A DNA stretch of 58,959 nt from assembly GCF_013155295.1 (NCBI RefSeq), contig NZ_JABJXT010000022.1, positions 1 through 58,959 of the forward strand, read 5' to 3'. Within the stretch, counting starts at the first letter, position 1. Each line of letters starts with the position of its first letter. A model generated the notes under the pieces. The model saw only the letters and a list, made by a program, of their open reading frames with translations, did no database searches and was not told where the DNA came from. This document shows, piece by piece, positions 33,092-41,448 of the stretch. The position numbers were made by a program, and so were the translations under genes. Origin of the DNA: Pseudogemmobacter hezensis. GTDB taxonomy: Bacteria > Pseudomonadota > Alphaproteobacteria > Rhodobacterales > Rhodobacteraceae.

Positions 33092-36000
33092 TCAATGGAA
33101 GTCCCGGCTCGGGAAAAGCTTTTTGGCCTGCTCCCTCGGGTGCCGCGCTCTGCCCGCTGCTCGGGTGGGCCTGACAGTCTCCCCTGCCCTCTCAGACTCA
33201 GCCACTATCCGTAGCTGATGCCCAATAGTGGAAAGCCGGGCTGACAGATCCTCGATGCGTTCGGCGATCAGGTGGGTCACCTGCCCATCACGCTCGATCC
33301 GCCCCGTCACCCGCAGAAGGCGCCCAGCAACGACGGCGGCGCGGAACGCCTCATAGACCTTCTTCCAGACCACGACATTCGCGGTGCCAGTTTCGTCCTC
33401 GAGGGTGAGGAACACCACGCCCGAGGCGGTGCCAGGGCGCTGGCGGGTGATGACCAGACCCGTGAGCTGGATCCGGCCCTTCGCCTGCAGAACTGACGCC
33501 GCCGGAAGACTCTCGGGCAGGTTCGGGCGCAGGATCTCCAGGGGATGGGCCCGGAGGGACAGGCGCAGCGCCAGATAGTCCTCGATCACCTCCTGGCCGA
33601 GCGTCATCCGGGGGAGCTCGACCAGAGGTTCATGCTCGCCTTCGCCATCCAAGCCGAACAGCGGCAGCGGTTTCGGCGCCTTCAGGGCCTTGGCCTGCCA
33701 AAGGGCATCGCGGCGCGAGATGCCGAGCGCCGCAAAGCCATCCGCCTCGGCCAGCCGATCCAGCGCATCGGGCCTGAGCCCTGCACGGCGCCAGACGCTT
33801 TCGACATCGGGGTAGCCGTTGCCGCGTGCAGCCTTGATCCAGATGGCGTCTTCTTCGCGCATCCCCTTCACCTGCCGGAAGCCAAGCCGCAGAGCGTGCG
33901 AACCATCAGCCCGGGGCTCGATGGTGCAATCCCAGATCGATTCATTGACCGAGACCGGCCGGACCTCGACCCCGTGGTCCCTCGCATCGCGCACAAGCTG
34001 GGCAGGCGCATAGAAACCCATGGGCTGCGCATTCAGCAGCGCGCAGGTGAAAATCGCCTGATGATGGCGTTTCAGCCAGGCCGAAACATAGACCAGTCGC
34101 GCGAAGCTGGCGGCATGGCTTTCCGGAAAGCCGTAGCTGCCGAAGCCTTCAATCTGGGAAAAGCAGCGCGCTGCGAACTCCGCATCATAGCCGCGTTCCA
34201 GCATGCCGCCGACGAAGCGATCCCGGAAGCCGCCGATGGTGCCCATGCGCTTGAAGGTGGCGAGCGAGCGGCGCAGCCGGTCGGCCTCGGCGGGCGTGAA
34301 GCCTGCAGCGACCACGGCGATCTGCATCGCCTGTTCCTGGAAGAGGGGCACCCCGTAGGTGCGGCCGAGCACTTCCATCATGGCAGGGCCGAGATCTTCG
34401 ACCTTCTCCCTGCCCTGCCGACGGTTGATGAAGGGATGAACCATCCCGCCCTGGATCGGCCCGGGGCGGACGATGGCTACCTCGCAGACCAGATCGTAGA
34501 ATTTCCGGGGCTTCATCCGCGGCAAGAAGTTCAGCTGCGCCCGGCTTTCCACCTGGAACACACCGATCGCGTCCGCCTTGCACAGCATATCATAGACCCG
34601 GCCGTCCTCAGGCGGGATGTTCGCCAGCGTCAGATGTTGCTGCCGGTGATCTTCGATCAAGCCGAAAGCCTTGCGGATCGCTGTCAGCATGCCAAGCGCG
34701 AGGATATCCACCTTCAACAGGCCAAGCGCGTCGATATCGTCCTTGTCCCATTCGATGACGGTGCGGTCCTCCATCGTGGCGTTCTCGATGGGGCAGAGTT
34801 CGTCGAGCCGCCCTTGGGTGATGACGAAGCCGCCGACATGCTGTGACAGGTGCCGGGGGAAACCGATGATCTCTCCGATCAGCTTCACGGCCAAAGCAAC
34901 GCGGTTGTCCTCGGGGCTGAGGCCCGCCTCACGCAGCCGGTCATCACCAGAGGCCGAGGAGGACCAACCCCAGATCTGCCCGGCAAGCCGGGCGATCACG
35001 TCCTGGCTGAGGCCCATGACCTTGCCCACCTCGCGGATCGCGGCTCGGGAGCGGAAATGGATCACCACAGCGGTCAGGCCCGCGCGCTCGCGGGTATAGC
35101 GCTCATAGATCCACTGGATCACCTCTTCGCGGCGCTCGTGCTCGAAATCCACGTCGATATCCGGCGGCTCGCCGCGTTCTTTCGAGATGAACCGCTCGAA
35201 GATCAGGGTGATGCTCTCCGGCGGCACCTCGGTGATACCGAGGAGGTAGCAGACGACAGAGTTCGCGGCCGATCCCCTGCCCTGACAGAGGATGCCTTTC
35301 GAGCGCGCAAAGCTGACGATGTCATAGACGGTCAGAAAGTAGGGGGCGTATTCGACCTCGGCGATCAGGCGCAGCTCTTTCTGGACGCGGCTGACGATCT
35401 TCGGCGGCGGCCCGCCCGGATAGCGCCAACGCAGCCCATCGCGTGCCAGCCGCTCAAGGCGGGTTTGAGCAGGCTCCCCGTCCCGGGCTTCATCCGGATA
35501 TTGGTAGCGCAGCTGGTCCATGCGGAAGGCACAGCGATCAGCGATCTCGACGGTCCGGCGCAGGGCAGCCGGATAACGATGGAAGATCCGGGCAAGTTCC
35601 TCGCCGGATTTGAGGCGGTGCTCGCCATTGGCAAGCCGCCGGTCGCCGATTGTGTCGATGGTGCAGCCTTCGCGGATGCATGTCAGCACATCCGCGAGAG
35701 GCCGCCGGTTTGATCGGTGCATCAGAACGTCACCTACAGCGACTTTGGGCAGCCCTGTGGCCTGCGAAATCTCGGCCAAACGATCAAGCCGTTCCTGATC
35801 CTGCCCGTCATAGCGTGGTGCCGCGCCCAGGAAGCACTGACCGGCGAAGCGCGCGGCGATCCGGCGCAGATCTCGCTCGAAGCCCGTCGCGTCCAACGGA
35901 TCGGGCGGCAGAGCGATCAGGACCATCCCCCTGCCCCAGTCCTCGAGATCGGCGAGGCCGATATGGCAGCTGCCCTTTTCCGCGCGCCGCTTTCCGAGCG

Positions 36001-36319
36001 ACAAAAGACGGGTCAGCCGCGACCAGGCCGCCAGATCGGTGGGCAGCGCAACCCATTCCACAGGGCTGTCGGTCAGCACGAGGCACGCGCCGGGGATCAG
36101 CCGGGGCAAGGGCGCCCCCTGCCCCGCTTCCTCCGCGACGCGCGCCAGTTCCTTCAGCGCAGAAAACGCCCGCACTACTCCGGCAACCGAGTTTCGGTCG
36201 GTGATGGCGATGGCCGTCAGGCCCAACTCAGTTGCGCGCTTCACCAGCTCCTCGGGATGCGAGGCACCACGCAGAAAGGTAAAGTTCGAGGTCACGCAGA
36301 GCTCGGCATAGGCAGTCAC
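33092..36319 (-). CDS. dnaE2: Error-prone DNA polymerase DnaE2 (ImuC)
   Basis: A 1075-residue C-family polymerase. The N-terminal PHP domain opens YAELCVTSNFTFLRGASHPEE. Catalytic-palm aspartates are visible in GEPPDIDVDFEHERREEV. The fingers and tau-binding segments (GFPRHLSQHVGGFVIT, RDGMVHPFINRRQG-like region near FYDLVCEVAIVRPGPIQGGM) follow. An OB-fold lies near the C-terminus (RIQLTGLVITRQRPGTASGV). The size and the short C-terminus are typical of DnaE2/ImuC. It performs mutagenic translesion synthesis with ImuA and ImuB. It overlaps imuB by 4 nt and belongs to a LexA-controlled operon. Confidence 0.93.
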   Translation of the reverse strand: MTAYAELCVTSNFTFLRGASHPEELVKRATELGLTAIAITDRNSVAGVVRAFSALKELARVAEEAGQGAPLPRLIPGACLVLTDSPVEWVALPTDLAAWSRLTRLLSLGKRRAEKGSCHIGLADLEDWGRGMVLIALPPDPLDATGFERDLRRIAARFAGQCFLGAAPRYDGQDQERLDRLAEISQATGLPKVAVGDVLMHRSNRRPLADVLTCIREGCTIDTIGDRRLANGEHRLKSGEELARIFHRYPAALRRTVEIADRCAFRMDQLRYQYPDEARDGEPAQTRLERLARDGLRWRYPGGPPPKIVSRVQKELRLIAEVEYAPYFLTVYDIVSFARSKGILCQGRGSAANSVVCYLLGITEVPPESITLIFERFISKERGEPPDIDVDFEHERREEVIQWIYERYTRERAGLTAVVIHFRSRAAIREVGKVMGLSQDVIARLAGQIWGWSSSASGDDRLREAGLSPEDNRVALAVKLIGEIIGFPRHLSQHVGGFVITQGRLDELCPIENATMEDRTVIEWDKDDIDALGLLKVDILALGMLTAIRKAFGLIEDHRQQHLTLANIPPEDGRVYDMLCKADAIGVFQVESRAQLNFLPRMKPRKFYDLVCEVAIVRPGPIQGGMVHPFINRRQGREKVEDLGPAMMEVLGRTYGVPLFQEQAMQIAVVAAGFTPAEADRLRRSLATFKRMGTIGGFRDRFVGGMLERGYDAEFAARCFSQIEGFGSYGFPESHAASFARLVYVSAWLKRHHQAIFTCALLNAQPMGFYAPAQLVRDARDHGVEVRPVSVNESIWDCTIEPRADGSHALRLGFRQVKGMREEDAIWIKAARGNGYPDVESVWRRAGLRPDALDRLAEADGFAALGISRRDALWQAKALKAPKPLPLFGLDGEGEHEPLVELPRMTLGQEVIEDYLALRLSLRAHPLEILRPNLPESLPAASVLQAKGRIQLTGLVITRQRPGTASGVVFLTLEDETGTANVVVWKKVYEAFRAAVVAGRLLRVTGRIERDGQVTHLIAERIEDLSARLSTIGHQLRIVAESERAGETVRPTRAAGRARHPREQAKKLFPSRDFH

Positions 36320-37791
36320 AGGAAGACCCCCTGCGCATACCAGTCGCGGGCGCCGGATTGAGGCGTGCGGAAGAGCCAGAGCCGGGGCCCTTCATTGGTC
36401 TCGATCCGCCAATAGTCCCGCACACCGCTGCGCCAGGCGGGATCGTCAAACCACCATTCCGGAGTGATCCGCTCCGGGCCATGTGCCCGCAGGGTGGTGA
36501 ATGCCATCCGGCGCCAGCTGAAGCGGGCGGGAGGGCTGCCAGAGACCTGGGCCAGGGCTTCCGCCGGGAAGAGGGTGATGGGACGGCGGGGGCGCCGCTT
36601 GGGTGGAAACGGTTCCGACGCCGCATAGGCGGCCGGAACGGTCAGGAAGCTGCGCTCTGGAATGCGGCTGCTGGCCGGCAGGAAGCGTTGCACCGCATCG
36701 AAGCCAAGCCGATTGCCGATCCGCGAGATCAAGTCGGAAAGCTCATCTTCGGCCCGCGCCTGCGCGTTGCCGATCTGCTCGGGGGCCAGCGGCTCGATCA
36801 CTGTGGCGGTCAGGCGCAGACCGTCGATCCCGAAACCGGAATCGACCTCATCCACCCCCTTGAGGAACAAGGCCGAGATCCGGACCGGGTCGCGCATGGC
36901 GCGGGCGAGACCGACATCGACCACGGCGGCCGAGCGATCCACCCGCTGCAGTTCCAACCGGACAGCCCGCGCCCCCATCTGGGCCGATGCGAGCTTGTCG
37001 CAAAGCCGGATCAGGAGCCGGTCCAGCACCCCCATGACATCCGCCGTGAGCCCGATCGGCTCGGGCAGTGTCATCCGCACCCCGAAATGCGGCGCATTCG
37101 CTTCGGCTGCGACAGGCTCGGCTTGGGTCCCGAGCGCCTGATCCAATCGCCGCAGAAGCTCCGCGCCAAACCGGCGCGCCAGTGGTGCCCGTGCGACAGT
37201 GGTCAGGTCGACGATCTTGTGCAGCCCGAGGCGGGCCAGACCTTCGGCGACCGGAGCCTCAATCCGCAGTGCGCTCACCGGCATCGGGCCGAGCCGAGAA
37301 AGCAACCCGCCTTCCGGGATCACGCCCCCTCCACGGCGGGCAAGTGCCCAGGCACCGCCCCGGCTCTCGGCAATGGCGCTTTTCGAGGAGACCCCTGCCC
37401 TTTCGAGCCGCGCCTCGAGATCAGCCAGAAGTTCGACCTCGCCACCGAAGAGATGTGGCACGCCGGAAACATCGACAATCAGGCCGTCCGATCCGTCTTT
37501 CGCTGCATGTGGTCCGTAACGGCTCGCCCACCGTCGCAGCCCTTCCAGCGCCCTGCCCTCGCGGATCAGATCAGCCGGCCGCGTGGAGAGCAGCGGACAG
37601 ACGGCGCGCGCGTCGGCCAGCGGCATGCCGCGATGAAGCCCGGCGGCGCTTGCGATGCTGTTCAGACAATGCAGATGTTCCGCGTTCGACGCCCGGAGCG
37701 TCAACGCGAAAGGCCCCTCAACGGGGCGGGCCCTCAGGCTGATGTCGCTCGCCAGCCTGGGGAACCAGATGGACAGCAGCCGTCGTGCCAT
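36316..37791 (-). CDS. imuB: ImuB, Y-family polymerase-like protein
   Basis: A 491-residue DinP/Y-family relative: MARRLLSIWFPRLASDISLR, CLNSIASAAGLHRGMPLADARAV, and a helix-hairpin-helix part VAEGLARLGLHKIVDLTTVA. The acidic catalytic triad of true Y-family polymerases is not evident, consistent with ImuB being a non-catalytic scaffold that recruits DnaE2 and the beta clamp. A long C-terminal tail carries the YWRIETNEGPRLWLFR sequence typical of ImuB. It overlaps imuA by 74 nt and dnaE2 by 4 nt. Confidence 0.9.
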   Translation of the reverse strand: MARRLLSIWFPRLASDISLRARPVEGPFALTLRASNAEHLHCLNSIASAAGLHRGMPLADARAVCPLLSTRPADLIREGRALEGLRRWASRYGPHAAKDGSDGLIVDVSGVPHLFGGEVELLADLEARLERAGVSSKSAIAESRGGAWALARRGGGVIPEGGLLSRLGPMPVSALRIEAPVAEGLARLGLHKIVDLTTVARAPLARRFGAELLRRLDQALGTQAEPVAAEANAPHFGVRMTLPEPIGLTADVMGVLDRLLIRLCDKLASAQMGARAVRLELQRVDRSAAVVDVGLARAMRDPVRISALFLKGVDEVDSGFGIDGLRLTATVIEPLAPEQIGNAQARAEDELSDLISRIGNRLGFDAVQRFLPASSRIPERSFLTVPAAYAASEPFPPKRRPRRPITLFPAEALAQVSGSPPARFSWRRMAFTTLRAHGPERITPEWWFDDPAWRSGVRDYWRIETNEGPRLWLFRTPQSGARDWYAQGVFL

Positions 37792-38317
37792 TCCAGCTCA
37801 CATCATAGATTCCAGTTGTTCCTCTTTTGTTCTTATTAAGGATCCAGCGATGACGAGTCGAGTCCGGAGGTGAGGGTAGCGGATCACATTTCCAGCGGGT
37901 CTCGGCGGCATTACTTCCCCTGCCCTCCTGGATCAGCATCAGGCCCGTGGTGCCCCCGGCCTCGGCTGCCAGTTGGAGCCGTCTGCCCGCGGTCAGTGAG
38001 ATTGGTTTCTCTGGAGCGGCGATGACCAAAGACACTGGCCGCGCCCGTAGCGCTTCTTCGACGGTCCAGAGCAGGTCGATCTCGCCCCTCGCCTCTATGA
38101 AGTGCAACCGCTCGCTGACGCCGTTTGGTAGAGATCCCGGCATTGGCCGATCGCGATCATGCGCCAGCACGATCCAGAAGACCGACCCTGGCAATCTCGT
38201 GGCATGGAACAGGGCAAAGCCGTTGCGTCCCCGTCCTTCGACTTCGTGGACACGGCCCTTCAGGAGATGAAGCGGTTCGTCATTTCCGGCCTGAAGCCGG
38301 TCACGCAGGGTCCGCAC
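37718..38317 (-). CDS. imuA: ImuA, RecA-like mutagenesis protein
   Basis: A 199-residue ImuA. It has the conserved GRVHEVEGRGRNGFALFHA and ETRWKCDPLPSP segments, and the RecA-like core with RPVSLVIAAPEKPISLTAGRR. In alphaproteobacteria ImuA, ImuB and DnaE2 form the SOS mutasome. Starts at GTG 38317 with GAGGG upstream, overlapping the SRAP gene by 17 nt. The 74-nt overlap with imuB is unusually long and might reflect the true gene arrangement or a C-terminal extension. Confidence 0.88.
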   Translation of the reverse strand: MRTLRDRLQAGNDEPLHLLKGRVHEVEGRGRNGFALFHATRLPGSVFWIVLAHDRDRPMPGSLPNGVSERLHFIEARGEIDLLWTVEEALRARPVSLVIAAPEKPISLTAGRRLQLAAEAGGTTGLMLIQEGRGSNAAETRWKCDPLPSPPDSTRHRWILNKNKRGTTGIYDVSWNGTTAAVHLVPQAGERHQPEGPPR

Positions 38318-38981
38318 GGGTTCCCTCCGCGACTATCTCAAGAAGCCCATTGGCCAGCGGTCGTTGGAGCTTCAGTGCCTCGCTCGTGTCCGCGGTCAGC
38401 CAGTAGCGCCACTCATCTGGGCTAGTAAGGATCACGGGCATCGCTTTGGGATGCACCGGGCTAACTGCATTATTTGGCTCACAGGTCAGGAAGCCGAAGA
38501 GCTCAGCCGTCACCTCGCCCTCCTTCAGTTTCCTGACCGAGGTCCATTCTGTGTAGATGCCGGCGAAGAACGCGAGCGGGCGATCGTGTCCGAGGGCAAA
38601 CCAAACCGGGTGATTGCGAGGTGCGCCGGGTCGGGCGTCGAGTTCGGAAAAGCTGGTGAAGGGAACGAGGCAGCGGTGTTCGATCCCGAGCCATCTGCGC
38701 CAATGGGGCGAGCTGACATTGCGGATGTTCGTGACGCCGGGGTCCGTGCGCCTGGCCGTAAGATAGACGGGTGGCGTCGGCATACCCCATCGGGCCGTGG
38801 TCAGTGTCCAATCCCGTCCTTCACTGCGGCGAATGATCGGCGCAGCATAGTTGGGGAAGATGCCGGATGCGGGCGCGAGGTTGCCTGCGGTATCGATCAG
38901 TTCTTCGTCTTCTTCCAGCACATCACGAAAGACTTGTCGCATCGCGTCCTGGCTTTTCGTCTGAGCGTAAAGATTGCACAT
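38301..38981 (-). CDS. SRAP (SOS response-associated peptidase, YedK/HMCES family)
   Basis: A 226-residue SRAP. The start is set at ATG 38981 so that Cys2 (MCNLYAQTKS) is exposed as the catalytic N-terminal cysteine that crosslinks abasic sites. Further family blocks: TTARWGMPTPP, HRCLVPFTSFSELD (Glu), GFLTCEPNNAVSPVHPKAMPVIL (His). SRAP protects abasic sites in single-stranded DNA and has a self-reversal activity. It is first in the operon before imuA, directly behind the LexA box at 39010-39024, so it is SOS-inducible here. Confidence 0.92.
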   Translation of the reverse strand: MCNLYAQTKSQDAMRQVFRDVLEEDEELIDTAGNLAPASGIFPNYAAPIIRRSEGRDWTLTTARWGMPTPPVYLTARRTDPGVTNIRNVSSPHWRRWLGIEHRCLVPFTSFSELDARPGAPRNHPVWFALGHDRPLAFFAGIYTEWTSVRKLKEGEVTAELFGFLTCEPNNAVSPVHPKAMPVILTSPDEWRYWLTADTSEALKLQRPLANGLLEIVAEGTRADPA

Positions 38982-39009
38982 CACTCGACCTCGCAGCAGT
39001 TCGGCATGA

Positions 39010-39024
39010 GAACAATCAACGAAC
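39010..39024 (-). promoter_or_regulatory. LexA (SOS) box
   Basis: GAAC-AATCAAC-GAAC, that is GAAC-N7-GAAC; read on the minus strand it is GTTC-N7-GTTC, the alphaproteobacterial LexA operator. It lies 29 bp upstream of the SRAP start codon in the orientation of the SRAP-imuA-imuB-dnaE2 operon. Perfect match in both half sites. Confidence 0.85.
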
Positions 39025-39087
39025 CTATCCGATTCCTCCCGAGCGGTCCATCTGGGTGTTTCATGGCTATGCGACCGCGGTCAGGGA

Positions 39088-40299
39088 TCACGCTCTTAGG
39101 ACGGATCTCACATAGGCATCAGGGTTGAGGATGGTTCCGATCTGCTTTGCCATGCGGTTTTCAAGCTTGAGAAGTTCCCAAAGCCCGAGCTTGCTCGCAG
39201 CGCTTGCGAGGATGTCCTGGCTTATTCTCAGCATCTTTCCGAATTCGAAAGCGATGCGCGTGGCCTCTTGGACGCTGGTGGGCTCTTCATAGAAAGCGTT
39301 GATTTCGGTCAGGGCAGTCCACCCGGGAAGTTCCTCTGCTTCTCTTCTTCTTTTTTTTGTATCTGAGTCTTGCTCTATGTGGCGGACATTCTGTCCGTCA
39401 GAGGCGGGCTTTTGCTCGGTTGGCGGTAGGCCGAGAGTTTCTGCGGTGAGGGCCTGAAAGGTTTGGGGGACTGCTTGGTCCGGAGCGCGGTCCATGGTGG
39501 TCTCCGCGCAGGATGTAACATCAGCGGCTTCCGCTCTGGAGGGCAGGCGCTGCTCAACCTCTTCGGCTTTGCAATGGACTACTGCTTGTGGGGCTGCATG
39601 TGACGAGAGGATCGCGGTCAGCTGGGAGAGAGCTGCCCGAGCCTCAACGAGGGTCAGTGAGGTACGCCGCATGAGGTTTCGCAACCCGTCAATGAAAGTG
39701 GTGATAGCGTCGCTCAAATGGAGTTCGGCGCAGGCCGCGCGAAGTCTGAGGATCTGGGCCCGAAGGCCGCGCAACTCGTCTGCTTCCTCGCGGCGGCGCA
39801 AGGCAAGGGCGACCAGCTTGTCTGATTGCGCGAAGAGGGGGGAAAGGTCCAGCCCGAAGGCTCCGATCGGTTTGCCGTGCTGCATCACAGGGAAGCGCTT
39901 ACCATTTGCACTGTCACGGCGCCGGATCAGGCCGGCGGCTTCGAGTGTCTCCAGATGCCGCCGCAGCTGACGGTCGGTAAGACCCTTGGCGCGGAAGCAT
40001 AGGGTTTCATTGCTGGCATAGACCGTGAGCAGGGTGGCTGGGGAGACCGGTGTCTCGCGACCATCCGCGCCTTGGCAGGGCAGGCAGCTCAGAAGTGCGT
40101 CCAAGACAACGACCGCCCCTTGCCGGATGTTGAGATCGCGGCTGCACGTGTTGACTGCGGCCATGATGTCGCGACGTGAGATCGGCCGAAAAGCTGGCTG
40201 CAGGGTGATCGAACCCATGCCGGGGAGCGAGTGCTCCGCGGATTTGGCACAGGTTTCCTGTGCCCCGGCCGCAAGGGCCGTGGATGTGATGTGCTTCAT
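39088..40299 (-). CDS. repC: RepC replication initiator
   Basis: A 403-residue RepC. The N-terminal RepC domain shows QPAFRPISRRDIMAAVNTCS and a winged-helix KGLTDRQLRRHLETLEAAGLIRRRDS. The C-terminal domain (GWTALTEINAFYEEPTS, EFGKMLRISQDILASAASKLG) is conserved. RepC binds and opens the origin, which in repABC plasmids lies within its own gene. It is third in repABC and is restricted by the antisense RNA encoded in the repB-repC gap. Confidence 0.95.
   Translation of the reverse strand: MKHITSTALAAGAQETCAKSAEHSLPGMGSITLQPAFRPISRRDIMAAVNTCSRDLNIRQGAVVVLDALLSCLPCQGADGRETPVSPATLLTVYASNETLCFRAKGLTDRQLRRHLETLEAAGLIRRRDSANGKRFPVMQHGKPIGAFGLDLSPLFAQSDKLVALALRRREEADELRGLRAQILRLRAACAELHLSDAITTFIDGLRNLMRRTSLTLVEARAALSQLTAILSSHAAPQAVVHCKAEEVEQRLPSRAEAADVTSCAETTMDRAPDQAVPQTFQALTAETLGLPPTEQKPASDGQNVRHIEQDSDTKKRRREAEELPGWTALTEINAFYEEPTSVQEATRIAFEFGKMLRISQDILASAASKLGLWELLKLENRMAKQIGTILNPDAYVRSVLRA
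39330..39380. other. Candidate plasmid origin (oriV) inside repC
   Basis: An AT/pyrimidine-rich patch (CTTCTCTTCTTC followed by TTTTTTTTGTATCTGAG) interrupts otherwise GC-rich repC coding sequence. In repABC replicons the origin is an AT-rich region within repC. Position and composition fit; not proven. Confidence 0.4.
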
Positions 40300-40345
40300 A
40301 TTGATCAGCGGACAAAACTATCCCGTTCGCTCTGAAGCGTTGCTC

Positions 40346-40448
40346 TTGATTCGTGATTCGGGGGCTGCTAGATTCAGGGTGTCTAATCGAGAATGCGCTT
40401 CGGCGCGGCAGCCTCCGGAGCTTCACAGCTTCGGGGGTTTTGTTTTGT
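40346..40448 (+). ncRNA. Counter-transcribed RNA (incA/ctRNA) of repABC
   Basis: In the 183-bp repB-repC gap, the plus strand (antisense to repC mRNA) has TTGATT (40346-40351), 17 bp, then TAGATT (40369-40374): a strong promoter. Transcription would start near 40381. A small GCGC-UUCG-GCGC hairpin (40395-40406) follows. The end is an 11-bp stem CCTCCGGAGCT/AGCTTCGGGGG with loop TCAC (40412-40437) plus TTTTGTTTTG. This gives a roughly 65-nt RNA, the size and layout of the ctRNA that limits RepC synthesis and sets incompatibility. Confidence 0.85.
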
Positions 40449-40482
40449 TAGCCTTTCCTCCTTTCTGCTCTGCCTCGGTTGG

Positions 40483-41448
40483 TTATTCGTCGTCCTGCGG
40501 AGACTTCGATTTGAACTCCGCATAGGATTGTTTGATGAGGTCTTGGAGCCGAGCGTCCAGCCAAGAAGCAAACTCGGCATTTGCTCCGCTTCGCTTCACC
40601 GTGAGCGTCACTGAGCTACGGCCAGAGCGGATCGTGACGCCGTCGACTGGGGTGCTTTCGGCGATGTCGTCATGTCGTGCGCCGCGCTTTGTCGCCTCGC
40701 GAATGAGATGGTCTAAGCGCTCGTCGGACGTCAGGCGCTCGTTTGCGGATCTCAGAATCCCGTCGGCCGTTCTCTCGGTCAGCTTCCCTGCGATGAAGAG
40801 TTCCGCCAGAGCAGTCCATTTCGGTCGTCCAGACTTCTGAGCGGCACCGATGAGCGAGCCGATGTCTGCGGGGACGGCCTGGGTGACCTTGGTAAGGTGG
40901 GAAAGACCAGCGGCTGACAGGTTAAGCACCGCCTTTGCCGTGGCGGGTTGGTGGCCGGCATCAAGGATCGCTTGGGCGAACCTAGCTCGCTCGTAGAAGG
41001 ATAGGTTTCGCCGCGCAGCGTTCTCGAGGCCCTTGGCTATGAGCGCTGTTGCATCATCCAGATCCTGGACGTTGGCCCGGACTTTAATGCCTAGGTCACG
41101 ACAGGCAGCGAGGCGGCGGCGTCCATAGATGACTTCGTAACGGCCTTCGACCTTTGCCCGACGAACCAGAATTGGCACCTGTTGTCCCTGATCTCGGATG
41201 CTGTTCGTAAGGCTCTCGAGGCCATCATCCGCTTCATCATCGTTTACAGCTGTAAATGGTGTCAGCCGGTCAACGGGTCCCCAGTCGTCGATCAAGCCAG
41301 GTTCAATCTCGCGGATTGCTGCGAGAGATCCTTGCAAGGCTCCGAGCGCGGGCGCCGTGATCTTGGACGGCCGCTCGGACGGCGAGGTGGTGGAGCGGGC
41401 GATCGTACTCGCGATGCCCGTCATTCCGCTGAGCGATTTGCGAGCCAT
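40483..41448 (-). CDS. repB: RepB, ParB-type centromere-binding protein
   Basis: A 321-residue RepB. ParB N-terminal domain: SLTNSIRDQGQQVPILVRRA, YEVIYGRRRLAACRDLGIKV (the Y-G-R-R-R box), LENAARRNLSFYERARFAQA. The middle helix-turn-helix is near AVLNLSAAGLSHLTKVTQAV. It binds parS and stimulates RepA ATPase for segregation. The ATG overlaps the repA stop by one base (TAATG), so translation is coupled. A parS-like palindrome lies within its 5' coding part (41242-41257). Confidence 0.95.
   Translation of the reverse strand: MARKSLSGMTGIASTIARSTTSPSERPSKITAPALGALQGSLAAIREIEPGLIDDWGPVDRLTPFTAVNDDEADDGLESLTNSIRDQGQQVPILVRRAKVEGRYEVIYGRRRLAACRDLGIKVRANVQDLDDATALIAKGLENAARRNLSFYERARFAQAILDAGHQPATAKAVLNLSAAGLSHLTKVTQAVPADIGSLIGAAQKSGRPKWTALAELFIAGKLTERTADGILRSANERLTSDERLDHLIREATKRGARHDDIAESTPVDGVTIRSGRSSVTLTVKRSGANAEFASWLDARLQDLIKQSYAEFKSKSPQDDE
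41242..41257. other. parS-like palindrome within repB
   Basis: GTTTACAGCTGTAAAT contains the perfect 14-bp palindrome TTTACAGCTGTAAA. A variant, GTTTACAACTGTAAAA on the opposite strand, lies upstream of repA at 42779-42794. Matching palindromes near repABC genes are the expected RepB-binding parS sites. Confidence 0.65.

Noticed and set aside
36358-37839. 493-codon plus-strand frame opposite imuB
   Set aside because: imuB is clear by motifs and operon position; this frame is a shadow.
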